From NCBI GenBank assembly GCA_947626635.1, contig CANQSY010000002.1:1-60336 (forward strand): 60,336 nt of DNA. Direction: 5' to 3'. This DNA comes from an uncultured Akkermansia sp. (GTDB taxonomy: Bacteria; Verrucomicrobiota; Verrucomicrobiia; Verrucomicrobiales; Akkermansiaceae). Below are positions 60,235 through 60,336 of this stretch, one piece after another. Both the position numbers and the translations under genes were made by a program. How positions within the stretch are numbered: position 1 is the stretch's first letter; each line of letters begins with the position of its first letter. The notes beneath the pieces were generated by a model that saw only the letters and a list, made by a program, of their open reading frames with translations, made no database searches and had not been told where the DNA came from.

Positions 60235-60260
60235 GGAAAAAGACAGAGCCGGCAGGGCAC

Positions 60261-60336
60261 GCAATCGGACAAAAATGAGTGTACCGAACGAGGGAAAAGA
60301 GAACAAAGGAATTATCAATTGGACAGAAATAGTGTA
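60261..60336 (+). repeat. 76-bp dispersed repeat, copy 2, at the right edge
   Basis: Gap-free match to the reverse complement of 16628-16703 (70 of 76 bases). It runs into the window end, so the rest of the element is cut off. The internal direct repeat motif is the same as in copy 1. Confidence 0.75.

Noticed and set aside
1-60336. CRISPR array or prophage module
   Set aside because: No regularly spaced repeats and no capsid, terminase, tail or lysis genes are present.

Overview
The window reads as one piece of chromosome from a diderm, heterotrophic bacterium, most likely a Verrucomicrobiota member near the Akkermansia lineage. The outer membrane is shown by BamA, a LolC/E-type permease, several lipoproteins and a small beta-barrel protein. 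The phylum is inferred from gene content and style: Shine-Dalgarno sequences are scarce, dephospho-CoA kinase and Rho sit in one polypeptide, and there are many secreted coiled-coil or TPR proteins of no known family. Almost everything is chromosomal housekeeping. Both ends of the window run into repeat sequence that looks like insertion-sequence ends, so it may be a contig bounded by mobile elements.

Layout. 1-0.7 kb: a tyrosine recombinase gene cut off by repeat DNA. 1-10.7 kb: a lipoprotein, a secreted protein of a two-member family, TatD, a U32 protein, ObgE, a large secreted TPR/coiled-coil protein and two small proteins of unknown role. 10.7-20 kb: a DinG-type helicase, DnaE, a 500-bp gap with insertion-sequence-like inverted ends, the second member of the secreted family overlapping leuB, and dnaN. 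20-31 kb: malQ, a frameshifted alcohol dehydrogenase, a secreted CMD-cupin protein, a saccharopine-dehydrogenase-type enzyme next to a GT35 phosphorylase homologue that lacks the cofactor lysine, a coiled-coil/ankyrin pair, and the CoaE-Rho fusion. 31.4-37.5 kb: one operon, pheA-holB-yicC-gmk-lolC/E-GYF/RDD. 37.5-47 kb: hisS, rnc, an ArsR/SmtB sensor, a GYF membrane protein, lpdA, a Tat-exported flavoprotein, bamA, a DUF2156 protein and a cysteine-cluster protein. 47-60.3 kb: a small porin-like protein, argS flanked by two parS-like palindromes, a candidate structured RNA, a lipoprotein, ribD, mfd, a Sel1 protein, queG, a YugP-type peptidase, a thioredoxin-like lipoprotein, trpS and tRNA-Gly(CCC).

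The strongest window-wide signal is promoter architecture. At about twenty genes a clear -35/-10 pair (spacing 17 or 18) ends only 5-9 bases before the start codon, so the transcripts would be leaderless or nearly so. About half of these have TGG directly before the -10 hexamer, an extended -10 element. This pattern also settles several start codons, for example GTG for CoaE-Rho, GTG for the lipoprotein at 50411 and the second ATG for lpdA.

Other points of interest are the CoaE-Rho fusion, the two parS-like sites, the rod-like RNA candidate beside one of them, the 76-bp repeat shared by 16.6 kb and the right edge, and the Lys-to-Ser change in the phosphorylase homologue. No CRISPR array, prophage or complete transposon is visible.
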